Shown: positions 36,914-47,734, numbered from the stretch's first letter. The stretch is 64,000 bases of DNA from Brucella pecoris (GCF_006376675.1 NZ_VEWK01000007.1:186001-250000); one strand, 5' to 3'. Made by a program: numbers and translations. Notes: a model not told the origin generated them from the letters alone.

Positions 36914-37750
36914 TCAAGCAAAATGCAGACCAAAACCCTGCATGAGCCTGCGGATGGCATAGTCTGGATTCTGGGATGTAATAACCGCCTGATCATTGTG
37001 ATGATGCAGTTCTTCATCAGCGCGGCGTGGTTTCAGCAGTGAAACGGTGCGGCGGGCGATCGCTTCTGCAGGGTCAAGCCAGTCCACCGGCCATGGCGCG
37101 AGACGGCGAAACACATTGGCAAGAAACGGATAGTGCGTGCAGGCCAGAACGACAATGTCGGTGCGACTGCCATCCTGCTCAATGAAACAGGGAGCAATCT
37201 GTTCCACAACCAGCGCCTCATTAATCTTCTCGCCGCGAATATGGGCTTCCGCTACCGCAGCCAGTTGGTCGGCACCGACGAGACGAACATGGCATTGGGA
37301 CGCGAAAGATTGAATGAGATCGCGCGTATAGGCGCGCCTGACAGTACCGGGGGTCGCCAGCACGGAAACGAGCCCCGATGATGTTCTTTCAGCAGCGGGC
37401 TTGATTGCCGGCACCGTGCCGACAAACGGCACCGAAGGATAGGCTTGCCGTAAGTCATCCAGCACCAGCGTGGAAGCCGTATTGCAGGCAATGACCGCGA
37501 TTTCGGGGTCATAGGCGGCGATGAGCTTGCCGAACAGTTCGACAATCCTTGCCCTGAGCGCATCCTCTTCCCATCCGCCATAAGGAAATCCGGCATCGTC
37601 GGCAACGTAGACAAAGCGACGGTCCGGCATAAGCACCCGCGCTTCACGCAAAACCGTCAGGCCACCAATACCGCTGTCGAAAACCAGAATGGGTCTTTCA
37701 GCGTCGACGGGGGGAATGGCGGAAAAGCGCTCAGCGGGTGCGTTTTTCAT
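36914..37750 (-). CDS. murI: Glutamate racemase
   Basis: MurI makes D-glutamate for peptidoglycan. Both catalytic cysteines are visible: VIACNTAS and [21 protein letters not shown] near the N-terminus is the family signature. It has 278 residues. The ATG at 37750 overlaps the stop of trmJ (ATGA), so translation is coupled. Confidence 0.95.
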   Translation of the reverse strand: MKNAPAERFSAIPPVDAERPILVFDSGIGGLTVLREARVLMPDRRFVYVADDAGFPYGGWEEDALRARIVELFGKLIAAYDPEIAVIACNTASTLVLDDLRQAYPSVPFVGTVPAIKPAAERTSSGLVSVLATPGTVRRAYTRDLIQSFASQCHVRLVGADQLAAVAEAHIRGEKINEALVVEQIAPCFIEQDGSRTDIVVLACTHYPFLANVFRRLAPWPVDWLDPAEAIARRTVSLLKPRRADEELHHHNDQAVITSQNPDYAIRRLMQGFGLHFA

Positions 37751-38592
37751 TCGTCCTTGTCCTTTGTTGCCGGAGTCTCGGTCGCGGGTTTGCGCGCGCG
37801 TCCTTCCGGAGCCCCGGAACCCCGTGGCTTCTTTGGCGTGAATACATCGAGCGAGGTGACAACCCCGCGCAGCAGCTTCAATTCGGCAGAGGCAAAACCA
37901 GCGCGCGTCAGGACAGCGCGCAAATTGTTGACCATGATTTCCTTGCGGGCTTCAGGGCGGAAATACCCCCTGACATCAAGGGCTTCTTCGAGGTGATTGA
38001 AGAGTCCCTGCAACTCCTGTTTCGGCGCCAGCTCAAGCTCCGGACCGCGAAAAACGGTCTCCGTCTGCGTCTCAAGACCCGATTTCATCCATTCATAGGA
38101 CATGAGCAGAACCGCCTGCGCAATATTGAGCGAGGCAAATGCCGGATTAACCGGAAACGTCACCAGTTCATCCGCCAGACCGACTTCCTCGTTGCTGAGA
38201 CCGAATCGTTCTCGACCGAACAGAATGCCGGTCTTCTCTCCGGTCCTGAAACGGCGGCGCAGTTCGCCACCCGCTTCCACGGCGCTGCGAACCTGCTTGA
38301 AACCATCGCGTTCGCGTGCCGTTGTCGCATAGACGAAATTGAGATCGGCGATAGCAGAAGGGAGGTCATCATAAACCACCGCATTGTCGATCACATGATC
38401 GGCCTTGCTGGCTGCCGCCCTCGCCTTTTCACTCGGAAATTCCTCGCGCGGATTGACCAGACGCAATTCTGCCAGTCCGAAATTCGCCATGGCGCGCGCC
38501 ACCATGCCGATGTTTTCCGGCAATTGCGGCTCCACCAGCACGATTGCCGGTCCTTCCGCGATAAAGGGGCGCTGTTTATCTGTTCCTGCCAT
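37747..38592 (-). CDS. trmJ: TrmJ-like tRNA (cytidine/uridine-2'-O)-methyltransferase (TrmH family)
   Basis: A SPOUT-fold methyltransferase of 281 residues predicted to methylate the ribose at tRNA position 32. The three SpoU motifs are seen: [30 protein letters not shown] and [16 protein letters not shown]. The last 30 residues are a charged Lys/Pro/Glu tail. GGAAGAG precedes the ATG. It is upstream of and overlapping murI. It could be another TrmH-family member, but TrmJ is the closest match by layout. Confidence 0.88.
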   Translation of the reverse strand: MAGTDKQRPFIAEGPAIVLVEPQLPENIGMVARAMANFGLAELRLVNPREEFPSEKARAAASKADHVIDNAVVYDDLPSAIADLNFVYATTARERDGFKQVRSAVEAGGELRRRFRTGEKTGILFGRERFGLSNEEVGLADELVTFPVNPAFASLNIAQAVLLMSYEWMKSGLETQTETVFRGPELELAPKQELQGLFNHLEEALDVRGYFRPEARKEIMVNNLRAVLTRAGFASAELKLLRGVVTSLDVFTPKKPRGSGAPEGRARKPATETPATKDKDE

Positions 38593-38769
38593 GATCTCTT
38601 CCGCTTTAGCTATCGTATCGTGGCGTTTCCCTTACATAATTGACGCGGAATCGCAAAGATTCCCCTTACGTGATTGCGGGAAAAGCCTGTGTAGTAGCCC
38701 GATAACACCTATTTGCCGCCCATCCATGCCAGACTGCTTCTACCAGATACAGGATCAAGGGAGGAAACC

Positions 38770-39354
38770 ATGTCCGGTAAGAAGATACTCATGCTTTGCG
38801 GCGACTTTGGTGAGGACTATGAAACTATGGTCCCATTCCAGACACTGCTGACCGTTGGCCATACGGTTCACGCCGTCTGCCCCGGCAAGAAAGCTGGCGA
38901 TCATATAGCGACAGCCATTCACGACTTCGAAGGCCATCAGACCTATACGGAAAAGCCGGGCCATAACTTCGCGCTCAATGCGACATTTGCCGACGTAAAG
39001 CCGGAGAGCTATGACGCTCTGGTCATTCCAGGTGGCCGGGCGCCGGAATATCTGCGTCTCGACGACAAAGTTATCGCGGTGGTGAAGCATTTCTTCGAGG
39101 CGAACAAGCCTGTTGCAGCGGTCTGCCATGGTGCGCAGTTGCTGGCTGCGGCACGTGTTCTGGAAGGTCGCACCTGCTCTGCCTATCCGGCCTGCCGCCC
39201 GGAAGTTGAACTTGCCGGCGGCACATATGCCGATATTCCGGTTGATCAGGCTGTTACGGACGGCAATCTCGTCACGTCGCCCGCCTGGCCTGCCCATCCG
39301 GCATGGCTGTCACAGTTCCTCACCGTTCTCGGCACCAGGATCACGCATGGCTGA
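38770..39354 (+). CDS. DJ-1/PfpI family protein
   Basis: A 194-residue protein with the class I amidotransferase-like fold. The nucleophile elbow AVCHGAQ places cysteine at 119 and histidine at 120, with the acidic residue at 15 (GEDYE). Members act as protease, deglycase/glyoxalase or isonitrile hydratase-like enzymes; the sequence does not decide which. GGGAGGAAACC precedes the ATG at 38770. The RHH gene follows 87 bases later on the same strand. Confidence 0.9.
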   Translation: MSGKKILMLCGDFGEDYETMVPFQTLLTVGHTVHAVCPGKKAGDHIATAIHDFEGHQTYTEKPGHNFALNATFADVKPESYDALVIPGGRAPEYLRLDDKVIAVVKHFFEANKPVAAVCHGAQLLAAARVLEGRTCSAYPACRPEVELAGGTYADIPVDQAVTDGNLVTSPAWPAHPAWLSQFLTVLGTRITHG

Positions 39355-39441
39355 CCGCAACGCCTTGCCTGTTTCCCAACAAGGTTGCAGGCAAGGCGAA
39401 ACTGCGCGACATTGGCTTGGGAGAACAACCCGGAGGAAATC

Positions 39442-39840
39442 ATGTGCAGGCTGTTCATCGGTGCCGATCCTGAACTCTGGTCAAGTGTGACGCGTTCGCT
39501 GCGTATCGATGGCGTCGTGACAAGCGTTCGGCTTGAAAATTTCTTCTGGTGGACTCTGGAAGAAATCGCGGTACGCGATGACCTTACGGTCAGCCGCCTT
39601 ATCGGCAAACTTTACGATGAATCCCGGAATGAGGGGCATGACCTCGACAATTTTGCATCGTTCCTGCGGGTTTGCTGCGGGCGCTATCTTTCCCTTCAAC
39701 TGAACGGTCTGGTTCCTACAGACAGATCAACTGCCATCTCCACGCTGGATGCTGACGCCATTCTGGTCAGGGAGCAGGAAAACTATCGCCAGCGGCAATC
39801 CTCATGGGAGCAATCCCGCGGCGACGATCGCGCGGCGTGA
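39442..39840 (+). CDS. Ribbon-helix-helix domain protein (RHH_4 family)
   Basis: A protein of 132 residues. A ribbon-helix-helix DNA-binding fold lies at about residues 24-60 (VVTSVRLENFFWWTLEEIAVR, then DDLTVSRLIGKLYDE), like the alphaproteobacterial RHH_4 group. The first 20 residues, MCRLFIGADPELW, form an extra conserved-looking N-terminal piece. The last 35 residues are polar. CGGAGG precedes the ATG. Targets are unknown. Confidence 0.83.
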   Translation: MCRLFIGADPELWSSVTRSLRIDGVVTSVRLENFFWWTLEEIAVRDDLTVSRLIGKLYDESRNEGHDLDNFASFLRVCCGRYLSLQLNGLVPTDRSTAISTLDADAILVREQENYRQRQSSWEQSRGDDRAA

Positions 39841-39925
39841 TTGATCCGGTCCAAAAGCCGTTTCGCGCTTTTCGCAAATCTATCCCGAAATTTTGACCAT
39901 CTAAACGCTCTGTAGGCCAAAGAAT

Positions 39926-39993
39926 AAGCCTCTTAAGCTTTGCCTTATCCGTCGCGAGTGCTATACGGGCGCGACGCATTGAAAAAGAGGCTT
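39926..39993 (+). promoter_or_regulatory. Inverted repeats in the icd leader region
   Basis: Outer arms AAGCCTCTT (39926-39934) and AAGAGGCTT (39985-39993) are perfect complements; an inner pair GTCGCG/CGCGAC lies at 39951-39956 and 39970-39975. The 3' outer arm contains the AGAGG ribosome site of icd, so a transcript starting upstream of 39926 would hide it. If the promoter at 39938-39966 is used, the left arm is not transcribed. Confidence 0.4.
39938..39966 (+). promoter_or_regulatory. Candidate promoter of icd
   Basis: CTTTGC (39938-39943), 17 bases, CTATAC (39961-39966), against a Rhizobiales consensus CTTGAC-N17-CTATAT. The predicted start near 39973 gives a leader of about 26 bases. 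Confidence 0.4.
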
Positions 39994-39998
39994 CATCC

Positions 39999-41213
39999 AT
40001 GGCAAAAATCAAGGTTGCGAACCCGGTCGTCGAACTCGACGGCGACGAGATGACCCGCATTATCTGGCAGTTCATCAAGGACAAGCTTATCCATCCTTAC
40101 CTCGACATCGATCTGAAATATTACGATCTGTCGGTCGAACACCGCGATGCTACCAATGACCAAGTTACCATTGATGCTGCAAACGCCATCAAGGAACACG
40201 GCGTCGGCGTAAAATGCGCAACCATTACGCCGGACGAAGCCCGCGTTGAAGAATTCAAGCTCAAGAAGATGTGGAAGTCGCCAAACGGCACCATCCGTAA
40301 CATCCTCGGCGGCGTTATTTTCCGCGAGCCTATCATCTGCAAGAACGTCCCTCGCCTGGTTCCGGGCTGGACGCAGCCAATCATCGTCGGTCGTCACGCT
40401 TTCGGCGACCAGTACCGCGCGACCGATTTCAAGTTCCCGGGCAAGGGCACACTGTCGATCAAGTTCGTTGGTGAAGATGGCGAAACCATCGAGCATGAAG
40501 TCTATCAGGCACCGAGCGCTGGCGTGGCAATGGCCATGTACAACCTCGACGAATCCATCCGTGAATTTGCGCGCGCTTCGCTGAACTACGGCCTGCAGCG
40601 CAACTATCCGGTTTATCTCTCGACCAAGAACACCATTCTCAAGGCCTATGACGGCCGCTTCAAGGACATCTTTGAAGAAGTCTATCAGGCTGAATTCGCT
40701 GACAAGTTCAAGGAAGCCAAGATCTGGTACGAACATCGCCTGATCGATGACATGGTTGCATCGGCGCTCAAGTGGTCCGGCGGTTATGTATGGGCTTGTA
40801 AGAACTATGACGGCGACGTTCAGTCGGATATCGTGGCTCAGGGTTTTGGTTCGCTCGGCCTGATGACCTCCGTCCTGATGACTCCAGATGGCAAAACCGT
40901 CGAAGCTGAAGCTGCACATGGCACAGTGACCCGTCACTACCGTCAGCATCAGAAGGGCGAGGAAACCTCGACCAACTCGATCGCTTCGATCTTCGCATGG
41001 ACCCGCGGTCTCGCTCACCGCGCCAAGCTCGACGACAATGCCGAACTGAAGCGTTTTGCAGATACGCTGGAAAAGGTCTGCGTGGACACCGTCGAAAGCG
41101 GTTACATGACCAAGGATCTGGCATTGCTTATCGGCCCTGATCAGCCTTGGCTCTCGACCACCGGCTTCCTCGACAAGATCGATGAGAACCTTCAGAAGGC
41201 CATGGCCGCCTGA
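39999..41213 (+). CDS. icd: NADP-dependent isocitrate dehydrogenase
   Basis: Icd oxidises isocitrate to 2-oxoglutarate in the citric acid cycle. This is the eukaryote-like homodimeric type (404 residues, class II), starting [31 protein letters not shown]. Substrate-binding and cofactor blocks [31 protein letters not shown] and [15 protein letters not shown] are intact. AGAGG lies eight bases before the ATG. It is monocistronic, closed by a strong terminator. Confidence 0.96.
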   Translation: MAKIKVANPVVELDGDEMTRIIWQFIKDKLIHPYLDIDLKYYDLSVEHRDATNDQVTIDAANAIKEHGVGVKCATITPDEARVEEFKLKKMWKSPNGTIRNILGGVIFREPIICKNVPRLVPGWTQPIIVGRHAFGDQYRATDFKFPGKGTLSIKFVGEDGETIEHEVYQAPSAGVAMAMYNLDESIREFARASLNYGLQRNYPVYLSTKNTILKAYDGRFKDIFEEVYQAEFADKFKEAKIWYEHRLIDDMVASALKWSGGYVWACKNYDGDVQSDIVAQGFGSLGLMTSVLMTPDGKTVEAEAAHGTVTRHYRQHQKGEETSTNSIASIFAWTRGLAHRAKLDDNAELKRFADTLEKVCVDTVESGYMTKDLALLIGPDQPWLSTTGFLDKIDENLQKAMAA

Positions 41214-41245
41214 TCAAATAATCGACGCTTATCATCGTTCCAGAA

Positions 41246-41277
41246 AACCCGGCAGCATCGCTGCCGGGTTTTTTCGT
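41246..41277 (+). terminator. Rho-independent terminator of icd
   Basis: A perfect 10-bp stem (AACCCGGCAG and CTGCCGGGTT) with loop CATCG, followed by TTTTCGT. It begins 33 bases after the icd stop. Confidence 0.93.
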
Positions 41278-41329
41278 TTCCTTTTCAAGGGAAAAAGCGC
41301 ATCCTGACACCTCTTACTGGGAGGATGAA

Positions 41330-41950
41330 ATGGCAGAGTTGAAGCTCTATACCAACCCGATGTCGCGTGGACGCATTGCGCGCTGGATGCTGGAAGAGAT
41401 CGGCAAACCCTATGATGTGGAAATACTGGATTTTGGCCCGCCGATGAAGGGGCCCGACTACTGCACAATCAACCCGATGGGAAAAGTTCCCGCCCTGCGT
41501 CATGGCGATGCAGTGGTAACAGAAGTGGCTGCGATCTGCGCCTATCTGGCAACAACATTTCCCGAAGCTGGTCTGGCACCGCATCCCAACGAGCGTGCGA
41601 ATTTCTTCCGCTGGCTGTTCTTTACGTCTGGTCCTGTGGAAGCCGCTTTGTCCAATCATGCACTCGGTTTTGAAGTACCTACAGACAAGCAGGGAATGGT
41701 CGGCTACGGCAATTACGATACAGTCGTGAATACGTTGGAGAAGGCGGTTTCGCACCACCCTTATATCACCGGCGACCGCTTCACCGCCGCTGACGTTTAT
41801 GTCGGTTCGCACATCGGCTGGGGCCTGCGCTTCGGCACTTTGCCCGCCAAAGGAGCATTTGTCGCCTATTGGGACCGGCTAAAGGATCGCCCCGCGATGA
41901 AACGGGCTACCGAGTTGGACGAAGCAGCCGCGGCCGCCACGCAGCATTAG
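41330..41950 (+). CDS. Glutathione S-transferase family protein
   Basis: A cytosolic enzyme of 206 residues. The thioredoxin-like N-terminal half (LKLYTNPMSRGRIARWMLEEIGKPYDVE; NPMGKVPALRHGDAVVTE with the cis-proline VPAL) binds glutathione, and the C-terminal helical half has GDRFTAADVYVGSHI, the folding motif of the family. GGGAGG precedes the ATG. The substrate cannot be predicted. Confidence 0.92.
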   Translation: MAELKLYTNPMSRGRIARWMLEEIGKPYDVEILDFGPPMKGPDYCTINPMGKVPALRHGDAVVTEVAAICAYLATTFPEAGLAPHPNERANFFRWLFFTSGPVEAALSNHALGFEVPTDKQGMVGYGNYDTVVNTLEKAVSHHPYITGDRFTAADVYVGSHIGWGLRFGTLPAKGAFVAYWDRLKDRPAMKRATELDEAAAAATQH

Positions 41951-41990
41951 AGCGCATCCCGAAAAGTGAGAAACGGTTTTCGGGATGCGC
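41951..41990. repeat. Palindromic intergenic repeat, copy 4
   Basis: Arms AGCGCATCCCG and CGGGATGCGC surround AAAAGTGAGAAACGGTTTT. It starts one base after the GST stop and shares its right flank (GTTAAAACAAGTATT) with copy 2. Confidence 0.85.
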
Positions 41991-42032
41991 GTTAAAACAA
42001 GTATTTAGAGCGCCAAAACTGCCTGTTCCGGC

Positions 42033-42722
42033 TCATACGATCTGGCCAGCCAGCTCAAATGTGCGTGAGAATGCCTGCACACCTTTGGGTGAAAAGGCAA
42101 TGACGCGCCCCTCATCCCGGCGCGCCCAGCCTTTAGAAATGAAATGGTTCAACAGTGCCGCGCCAAGCGCTCCGCCCAAATGGTTGCGGCGCTCACTCCA
42201 GTCAAGGCAATGACGACAAACCGGGCGCTTACCCTGCTCCAGAATCGTCACATCCACGCCCAGGCAACTGAAGAACGATTTACCTTTTTCCGTCAGCACC
42301 GGCTCACCATCATCGACGATCAGCCCAAGCCTGTGTGAGGCATCGAGCATCTCGACGCCACGTTCACCGGCCAGATGGTCGTAACAGATGCGCGCCTTGC
42401 GTAGCGCCTGATCTTTCGGGCCAGTCCTCACCCGCACAGCGCCGGTGCGCTGCGCAAGCCCCATAAGACCTTCCAGAACCTGGGCCACATCCGTTCCTGA
42501 AAGCCGGAAATAGCGGTGCCGACCCTGCTTCTCAGCGACCAGAAGATTGGCTGCGTCTAGCTTTGCAAGATGGCCGCTCGCTGTCTGGAGCGTCACACCC
42601 GCAGCCGATGCAAGTTCACTGACAGTCAGCGCGCGACCATCCATCAGTGCTGTGAGCATATTTGCGCGTGCGGGATCGCCTAGGAGCGCTGCAACGGAAG
42701 CTATGATCGGACCATCTTTCAT
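42033..42722 (-). CDS. ArsR-like winged-helix transcriptional regulator
   Basis: A 229-residue repressor-type protein. The ArsR helix-turn-helix is at residues 10-85 ([40 protein letters not shown]). The C-terminal half contains [23 protein letters not shown], a conserved block with two cysteines that could bind a metal or ligand. It is divergent from a NIPSNAP/ABM pair across 81 bases, so it probably controls that pair. An inverted repeat TTCGATG/CATCGAA (42725-42731 and 42773-42779) lies between the genes. Confidence 0.88.
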   Translation of the reverse strand: MKDGPIIASVAALLGDPARANMLTALMDGRALTVSELASAAGVTLQTASGHLAKLDAANLLVAEKQGRHRYFRLSGTDVAQVLEGLMGLAQRTGAVRVRTGPKDQALRKARICYDHLAGERGVEMLDASHRLGLIVDDGEPVLTEKGKSFFSCLGVDVTILEQGKRPVCRHCLDWSERRNHLGGALGAALLNHFISKGWARRDEGRVIAFSPKGVQAFSRTFELAGQIV

Positions 42723-42803
42723 ACTTCGATGTTAACCGAACTATGGAGGTATTTCAATTGCTACATTGTCACCATCGAAACCATGCATTTGAAGGAGACA
42801 CGC

Positions 42804-43133
42804 ATGATTACCTGTTTCATCCGCTATCAGATCGACCCGTTCAAAGCAGACGCCTTTGCCGAATATGCGCGCAACTGGGGACAGGCCATTCCGCGCTGCG
42901 GCGCTAATCTTATCGGTTATTTCGGGCCGCATGAAGGATCGCTGACGTCAGCATACGGCGTCTACTCAATCGACAGCCTGGCCGCATACGAAGCATATCG
43001 GGCGCGGCTCGCCGCCGATCCCATCGGCCGTTCCAATTATGAATTTGCGCGTCGGGAGCAGTTCATCCGATCCGAGGACCGCATCTTCCTCAAACTGCAA
43101 TCCGCACCACATGGGGAGTTCATCAAGCCATGA
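42804..43133 (+). CDS. NIPSNAP family protein
   Basis: A small protein of 109 residues with a ferredoxin-like alpha/beta-barrel fold ([45 protein letters not shown]). Family members are small dimeric proteins of poorly known function. GAAGGAG precedes the ATG at 42804. The next gene overlaps by four bases, so the two proteins are made together and may form a heteromer. Confidence 0.86.
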   Translation: MITCFIRYQIDPFKADAFAEYARNWGQAIPRCGANLIGYFGPHEGSLTSAYGVYSIDSLAAYEAYRARLAADPIGRSNYEFARREQFIRSEDRIFLKLQSAPHGEFIKP

Positions 43134-43480
43134 TTGCCGTCATATTCGAAGTCTGGCCAGCCGATGACGACAGACGCGGGCAATATCTCGATATTGCCGC
43201 AAGCCTGCGCGAAGACCTCTCCAAGATCGACGGTTTTTTGTCGATCGAGCGCTTTCAGAGCCTGGCCGATCCGGACAAGTTACTCTCGCTCTCTTTCTGG
43301 CGCGACGAAGAAGCCGTGCGCGCATGGCGCAACTTGCCCTCGCACCGGGCCGCACAGAACAAGGGCCGGAGCGGCGTTTTTGAGAATTATCGTTTGCGCG
43401 TGGCCAGCATTCTCAGGGACTATGGGCTGGATGAGCGCAGCGAAGCGCCTGACGATAGCCGCACGGTGCATGCGGCCTAA
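43130..43480 (+). CDS. Antibiotic biosynthesis monooxygenase (ABM) family protein
   Basis: A 116-residue dimeric alpha/beta-barrel protein. The typical sequence [54 protein letters not shown] marks the ABM domain; the residue pattern [14 protein letters not shown] is usual. Members include heme-degrading and quinol monooxygenases. It overlaps the NIPSNAP gene (ATGA) and ends at a bidirectional terminator. Confidence 0.87.
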   Translation: MIAVIFEVWPADDDRRGQYLDIAASLREDLSKIDGFLSIERFQSLADPDKLLSLSFWRDEEAVRAWRNLPSHRAAQNKGRSGVFENYRLRVASILRDYGLDERSEAPDDSRTVHAA

Positions 43481-43494
43481 TTCCACCTATGATA

Positions 43495-43519
43495 AAGGCC
43501 GGAATGACCCGGCCTTTTT
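43495..43519 (+). terminator. Bidirectional terminator between the ABM gene and alaS
   Basis: A 9-bp stem (AAAGGCCGG and CCGGCCTTT) with loop AATGAC and T-runs at both ends. On the plus strand it ends the NIPSNAP-ABM operon; on the minus strand it lies just after alaS. Confidence 0.85.
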
Positions 43520-43527
43520 GTGTCGAA

Positions 43528-46185
43528 CTAGACGATCAGTGCTTTGACCGCGGTAACCGCAGCATCAGCTTTTTCGCCATCCGGCCCACCGGCCTGTGCC
43601 ATGTCCGGGCGACCGCCGCCACCTGCGCCGCCAAGGGCTGCGGAAGCAGCGCGAACCAGATCAACCGCGCTGAAGCGACCAACCAGGTCTTCCGTAACCG
43701 CAGCTACGGCGCTCGCCTTGCCATCTTCACCAACACCGATAAACAGCACAACACCGGAACCGACCTGCTTCTTGCCTTCATCGGCAAGCGGTTTCAGGTC
43801 GCGCGGGGAAACGCCGGTCACGATCTTGCCAAGGAAATTGACGCCGTTCACAGCCTCGACGGCACTGCCGCCGTCTGCCGAACCACCGCCAAGCGCAAGC
43901 TTCTTGCGGGCATCGGCAAGTTCCCTTTCCAGCTTCTTGCGTTCATCGAGCAGCACATTGACGCGTTCCAGCGCTTCAGACGGTGTTGTCTTCAATGCAC
44001 CGGCGATTGCCTTTACGCGTTCATCCTGTTCTTCGAGATAAAGACGTGCCGCCTCGCCGGTCAGCGCTTCCATACGACGAACGCCTGCTGCAACGGCACC
44101 TTCCGAAACAATGCGGACGAGACCGATATCGCCGGTCTGGCGCACATGCGTTCCACCGCAAAGCTCAACCGAATAAGTCTTGCCTTCCTTCGGACCTTGC
44201 TTGGCGGTGCCCATGGAAACGACGCGAACTTCATCACCGTATTTTTCACCAAACAGTGCCATCGCTCCTTCGGCAATGGCATCATCCACGGCCATCAGAC
44301 GCGTGCTGACGGGAGCATTCTGCAAGATGATTTCATTGGCGAGGCTTTCAACCTGCGCCAGCTCTTCAGCCGAAATCGGTTTCGGATGCGAAAAGTCGAA
44401 ACGCAGACGATCCGGTGCAACGAGCGAACCCTTCTGGGCTACATGGTTGCCGAGCGTTTCGCGCAGTGCTTCATGCAGAAGATGGGTCGCCGAGTGATTG
44501 GAACGAATGCGCGTACGGCGTACCGAATTAACTTTCAGCTCGACGGAATCGCCGGTTTTCGCCGTGCCCTTGGTAACTTCGCCCATATGAACGAAGACGC
44601 CCTCGCCTTTCTTCTGGGTATCCTTGACGGTGATGGCAAAACCTTCACCGGAAATCGTGCCGGTATCGCCCTGCTGGCCGCCCGATTCGCCATAGAACGG
44701 GGTCTGGTTTACCACGACCGAAACAGCATCGCCTTCGGCAACGGAGTGCACTTCTGCGCCATCACGAATAAGCGCCATGATGACGCCCTCGGCAATCTCC
44801 GTCTCGTATCCGAGGAATTCAGTCGCCCCGACCTTATCCTTAATACCAAACCAGATCGTTTCCGTGGCAGCTTCACCGGACCCGGTCCAGTTGGCACGCG
44901 CTTCAGCCTTCTGGCGTTCCATGGCAGCACTGAAGCCATCCGTATCGACGGCAATGCCGCGCTGGCGAAGCGCGTCCTGCGTCAGATCAAGCGGGAATCC
45001 ATAAGTATCGTAAAGCTTGAAAGCGATTTCCCCATCGAGGCGGTCACCTTCAACCAGGCTTTCCGTTGCATCCGATAGTAGACCAAGACCACGATCCAGC
45101 GTCTTACGGAAACGGGTTTCCTCAAGCTTGAGCGTTTCGGAGATCAAGGCGTCCGCACGGATAAGTTCCGGATAGGCCTGCCCCATTTCGCGGATCAGGG
45201 CGGGCAGCAGACGCCACATCAACGGCTCTTTCGCACCGAGAAGCTGGGCGTGACGCATTGCACGGCGCATGATGCGACGCAGCACATAACCACGACCTTC
45301 GTTGGACGGCAGAACGCCATCGGCAATCAGGAAGCTCGAAGCACGCAGATGATCAGCAATGACGCGATGACTGGCGCGGAATTCGCCCTCGGCCTTTACT
45401 CCAGTTGCCTCTTCCGAAGCGCGGATCAATGCCTTGAAGAGATCTATATCATAATTGTCATGTACGCCCTGCAGAACTGCAGCGACGCGCTCCAGCCCCA
45501 TGCCAGTGTCAATGGACGGACGCGGCAGGTCGATGCGCTGTTCGGGCGTGATCTGCTCAAACTGCATGAAAACGAGATTCCAGATTTCAATGAAACGGTC
45601 ACCGTCCTCGTCAGCCGATCCGGGAGGTCCACCCCAGATATGATCACCGTGGTCAAAGAAAATTTCGGAACATGGGCCGCACGGGCCAGTGTCGCCCATG
45701 GCCCAGAAATTATCACTGGTGGCGATGCGGATAATGCGGTCGTCGGAAAGACCGGCGATCTTTTTCCAGTAATTCGCAGCGTCGTCGTCCGTGTGATAAA
45801 CGGTGACGAGCAGCTTGTCCTTCGGCAGACCGAATTCCTTCGTGATCAGGTTCCAGGCGAAGCTGATAGCCTCTTCCTTGAAATAGTCACCAAACGAAAA
45901 ATTGCCGAGCATTTCAAAGAAAGTGTGATGACGGGCGGTATAGCCGACATTGTCCAGATCGTTGTGCTTGCCACCGGCCCGAACACATTTCTGGGAAGTC
46001 GTGGCACGGTTATAGGAGCGGTGTTCAAGACCCGTAAAAACGTTCTTGAACTGCACCATGCCCGCATTGGTGAACATAAGCGTTGGATCGTTGCGCGGAA
46101 CAAGCGGACTCGATGGGACGACCTCATGCCCGTTCTTGCGATAATAATCGAGGAATGTGGACCTTATCTCGTTAACGCCAGCCAT
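43528..46185 (-). CDS. alaS: Alanine--tRNA ligase
   Basis: AlaRS charges tRNA-Ala and edits mischarged serine and glycine. The 885-residue protein has the class II catalytic core ([30 protein letters not shown]), the editing domain with zinc ligands in [11 protein letters not shown] and CGGTHV, and the C-terminal C-Ala domain ending in [13 protein letters not shown]. The ATG at 46185 gives [15 protein letters not shown]. It is monocistronic. Confidence 0.97.
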   Translation of the reverse strand: MAGVNEIRSTFLDYYRKNGHEVVPSSPLVPRNDPTLMFTNAGMVQFKNVFTGLEHRSYNRATTSQKCVRAGGKHNDLDNVGYTARHHTFFEMLGNFSFGDYFKEEAISFAWNLITKEFGLPKDKLLVTVYHTDDDAANYWKKIAGLSDDRIIRIATSDNFWAMGDTGPCGPCSEIFFDHGDHIWGGPPGSADEDGDRFIEIWNLVFMQFEQITPEQRIDLPRPSIDTGMGLERVAAVLQGVHDNYDIDLFKALIRASEEATGVKAEGEFRASHRVIADHLRASSFLIADGVLPSNEGRGYVLRRIMRRAMRHAQLLGAKEPLMWRLLPALIREMGQAYPELIRADALISETLKLEETRFRKTLDRGLGLLSDATESLVEGDRLDGEIAFKLYDTYGFPLDLTQDALRQRGIAVDTDGFSAAMERQKAEARANWTGSGEAATETIWFGIKDKVGATEFLGYETEIAEGVIMALIRDGAEVHSVAEGDAVSVVVNQTPFYGESGGQQGDTGTISGEGFAITVKDTQKKGEGVFVHMGEVTKGTAKTGDSVELKVNSVRRTRIRSNHSATHLLHEALRETLGNHVAQKGSLVAPDRLRFDFSHPKPISAEELAQVESLANEIILQNAPVSTRLMAVDDAIAEGAMALFGEKYGDEVRVVSMGTAKQGPKEGKTYSVELCGGTHVRQTGDIGLVRIVSEGAVAAGVRRMEALTGEAARLYLEEQDERVKAIAGALKTTPSEALERVNVLLDERKKLERELADARKKLALGGGSADGGSAVEAVNGVNFLGKIVTGVSPRDLKPLADEGKKQVGSGVVLFIGVGEDGKASAVAAVTEDLVGRFSAVDLVRAASAALGGAGGGGRPDMAQAGGPDGEKADAAVTAVKALIV

Positions 46186-46510
46186 AAGTCACCCTTGGGC
46201 TTTTCTGCCCTGCACGGATACAGCTTTGCAGAAAGCAGTATCAATTGTCCTGTTCAAACTCCCACAGCCGCCAACGATCGTCGAAGACCCGAGGCTCTGC
46301 CGCACTGCTAGAACGTGAAGTGGAGTTTTCGGTTGACCGCTTTTAACGATGCCTTGCTTTTCTGTCCAGATAAGTACGCTGCGCCATAAAAGCAATTTCT
46401 GCTGGAAGACGATAAAATCGGTACTGCTCGCTCAGCAAAATATATCGCCGCACAACAAAGCCCCATGCGATTTGCACGGGGCTTCGATAATTCATCAGAT
46501 GTTGGCGATC
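46186..46510. other. Intergenic region between recA and alaS
   Basis: The 325 bases hold the recA terminator (46458-46484) and must hold the alaS promoter. I see no gene and no clear -35/-10 pair; a minus-strand TTGAAC near 46250 has no matching -10. Confidence 0.5.
46451..46484 (-). terminator. Rho-independent terminator of recA
   Basis: On the minus strand AAGCCCC and GGGGCTT pair, extended by an inner GTGC/GCAT stem with loop AAATC, followed by TGTTGTG. It starts 26 bases after the recA stop. Confidence 0.7.
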
Positions 46511-47596
46511 TTACATTTCAGCAGCATCGCCAGCATCATCCTCAGGTCCGCCATCTTCCAGGAACTGCTCGGCAATCAATCCGGCATTCTGGCGAAGTGT
46601 CGTCTCGATCTCACGGGCTGTCTCCGGATTGTCCCTGAGATACTGCTTGGCATTTTCACGGCCCTGTCCCAGTCGCTGGGAGTTATACGAGAACCACGCA
46701 CCAGACTTCTCGACAACACCAGCTTTCACGCCAAGATCGACCAGCTCACCGGTCTTGGAAACACCGGCCCCATACATGATGTCGAATTCGACTTGCTTGA
46801 AGGGAGGTGCAAGCTTGTTCTTGACGACCTTCACGCGGGTCTGGTTGCCAACGACTTCATCACGCTCCTTGATCGAGCCGATACGGCGAATATCGAGACG
46901 AACCGAAGCGTAGAACTTGAGGGCATTACCGCCCGTCGTCGTTTCCGGCGACCCGAACATCACACCGATCTTCATGCGGATCTGGTTGATGAAGATCACC
47001 ATGCAGTTCGAACGCGAGATCGACGCGGTAAGCTTACGAAGCGCCTGGCTCATGAGACGCGCCTGCAGGCCAGGCAGGGAATCACCCATTTCGCCTTCGA
47101 TTTCCGCGCGCGGCGTCAAGGCTGCGACGGAGTCGATAACGAGAACGTCGATAGCGCCTGAGCGCACAAGCGTATCGGTGATTTCAAGCGCCTGCTCGCC
47201 CGTATCCGGTTGCGAAATCAGCAGGTTTTCAAGATCAACACCCAGCTTGCGTGCATAGACCGGATCAAGGGCATGTTCCGCGTCGACGAACGCACAGATA
47301 CCGCCCTTCTTCTGTGCTTCCGCGATCGTATGCAATGCAAGTGTCGTCTTACCCGAGCTTTCCGGCCCATAAATCTCGACAATACGTCCCTTGGGCAAGC
47401 CACCGACGCCGAGCGCGATGTCCAGCGAGAGCGATCCCGTCGATACGGTTTCGATCTCGACTACCTGATCGTTCTGGCCGAGGCGCATGATCGAGCCTTT
47501 GCCGAACGCCCTTTCGATCTGCGACAATGCCGCATCGAGAGCCTTAGTCTTGTCCACTGAATTTTCCTCAACAAGTCGCAATGAATTCTGAGACAT
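46511..47596 (-). CDS. recA: Recombinase RecA
   Basis: RecA drives strand exchange in recombination and triggers LexA self-cleavage. Walker [14 protein letters not shown], the [13 protein letters not shown] block and the loop-2 segment [19 protein letters not shown] are intact. The length is 361 residues with an acidic tail (DAGDAAEM). The ATG at 47596 has GAGGATGG upstream. The frame is open to 47680 but that start has no ribosome site. The SOS box 124 bases upstream shows LexA control. Confidence 0.97.
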   Translation of the reverse strand: MSQNSLRLVEENSVDKTKALDAALSQIERAFGKGSIMRLGQNDQVVEIETVSTGSLSLDIALGVGGLPKGRIVEIYGPESSGKTTLALHTIAEAQKKGGICAFVDAEHALDPVYARKLGVDLENLLISQPDTGEQALEITDTLVRSGAIDVLVIDSVAALTPRAEIEGEMGDSLPGLQARLMSQALRKLTASISRSNCMVIFINQIRMKIGVMFGSPETTTGGNALKFYASVRLDIRRIGSIKERDEVVGNQTRVKVVKNKLAPPFKQVEFDIMYGAGVSKTGELVDLGVKAGVVEKSGAWFSYNSQRLGQGRENAKQYLRDNPETAREIETTLRQNAGLIAEQFLEDGGPEDDAGDAAEM

Positions 47597-47719
47597 CTTA
47601 CACCATCCTCTTGTCTCGCTAGAAGCCCGGCAGGCTCGTTGCCACGATCTATTTGTATCTGTTTTGTTCTCATTTGGCAATGCGATTAAATCATTGATTA
47701 TAAACGATTCCGTATTTTT

Positions 47720-47734
47720 GTTCTATAATCGTTC
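47720..47734 (-). promoter_or_regulatory. LexA binding site (SOS box) of recA
   Basis: A perfect match to the alphaproteobacterial direct repeat GTTC-N7-GTTC: GTTC at 47720-47723 and 47731-47734. Read on the coding strand it is GAAC-N7-GAAC. It lies next to a TATAAT-like box on the minus strand (near 47697), so LexA would cover the -35 region. Confidence 0.85.

Noticed and set aside
43489-45078. Open frame of 529 codons on the plus strand
   Set aside because: Antisense to alaS, whose class II and editing motifs are intact. The frame is a codon-bias artefact.
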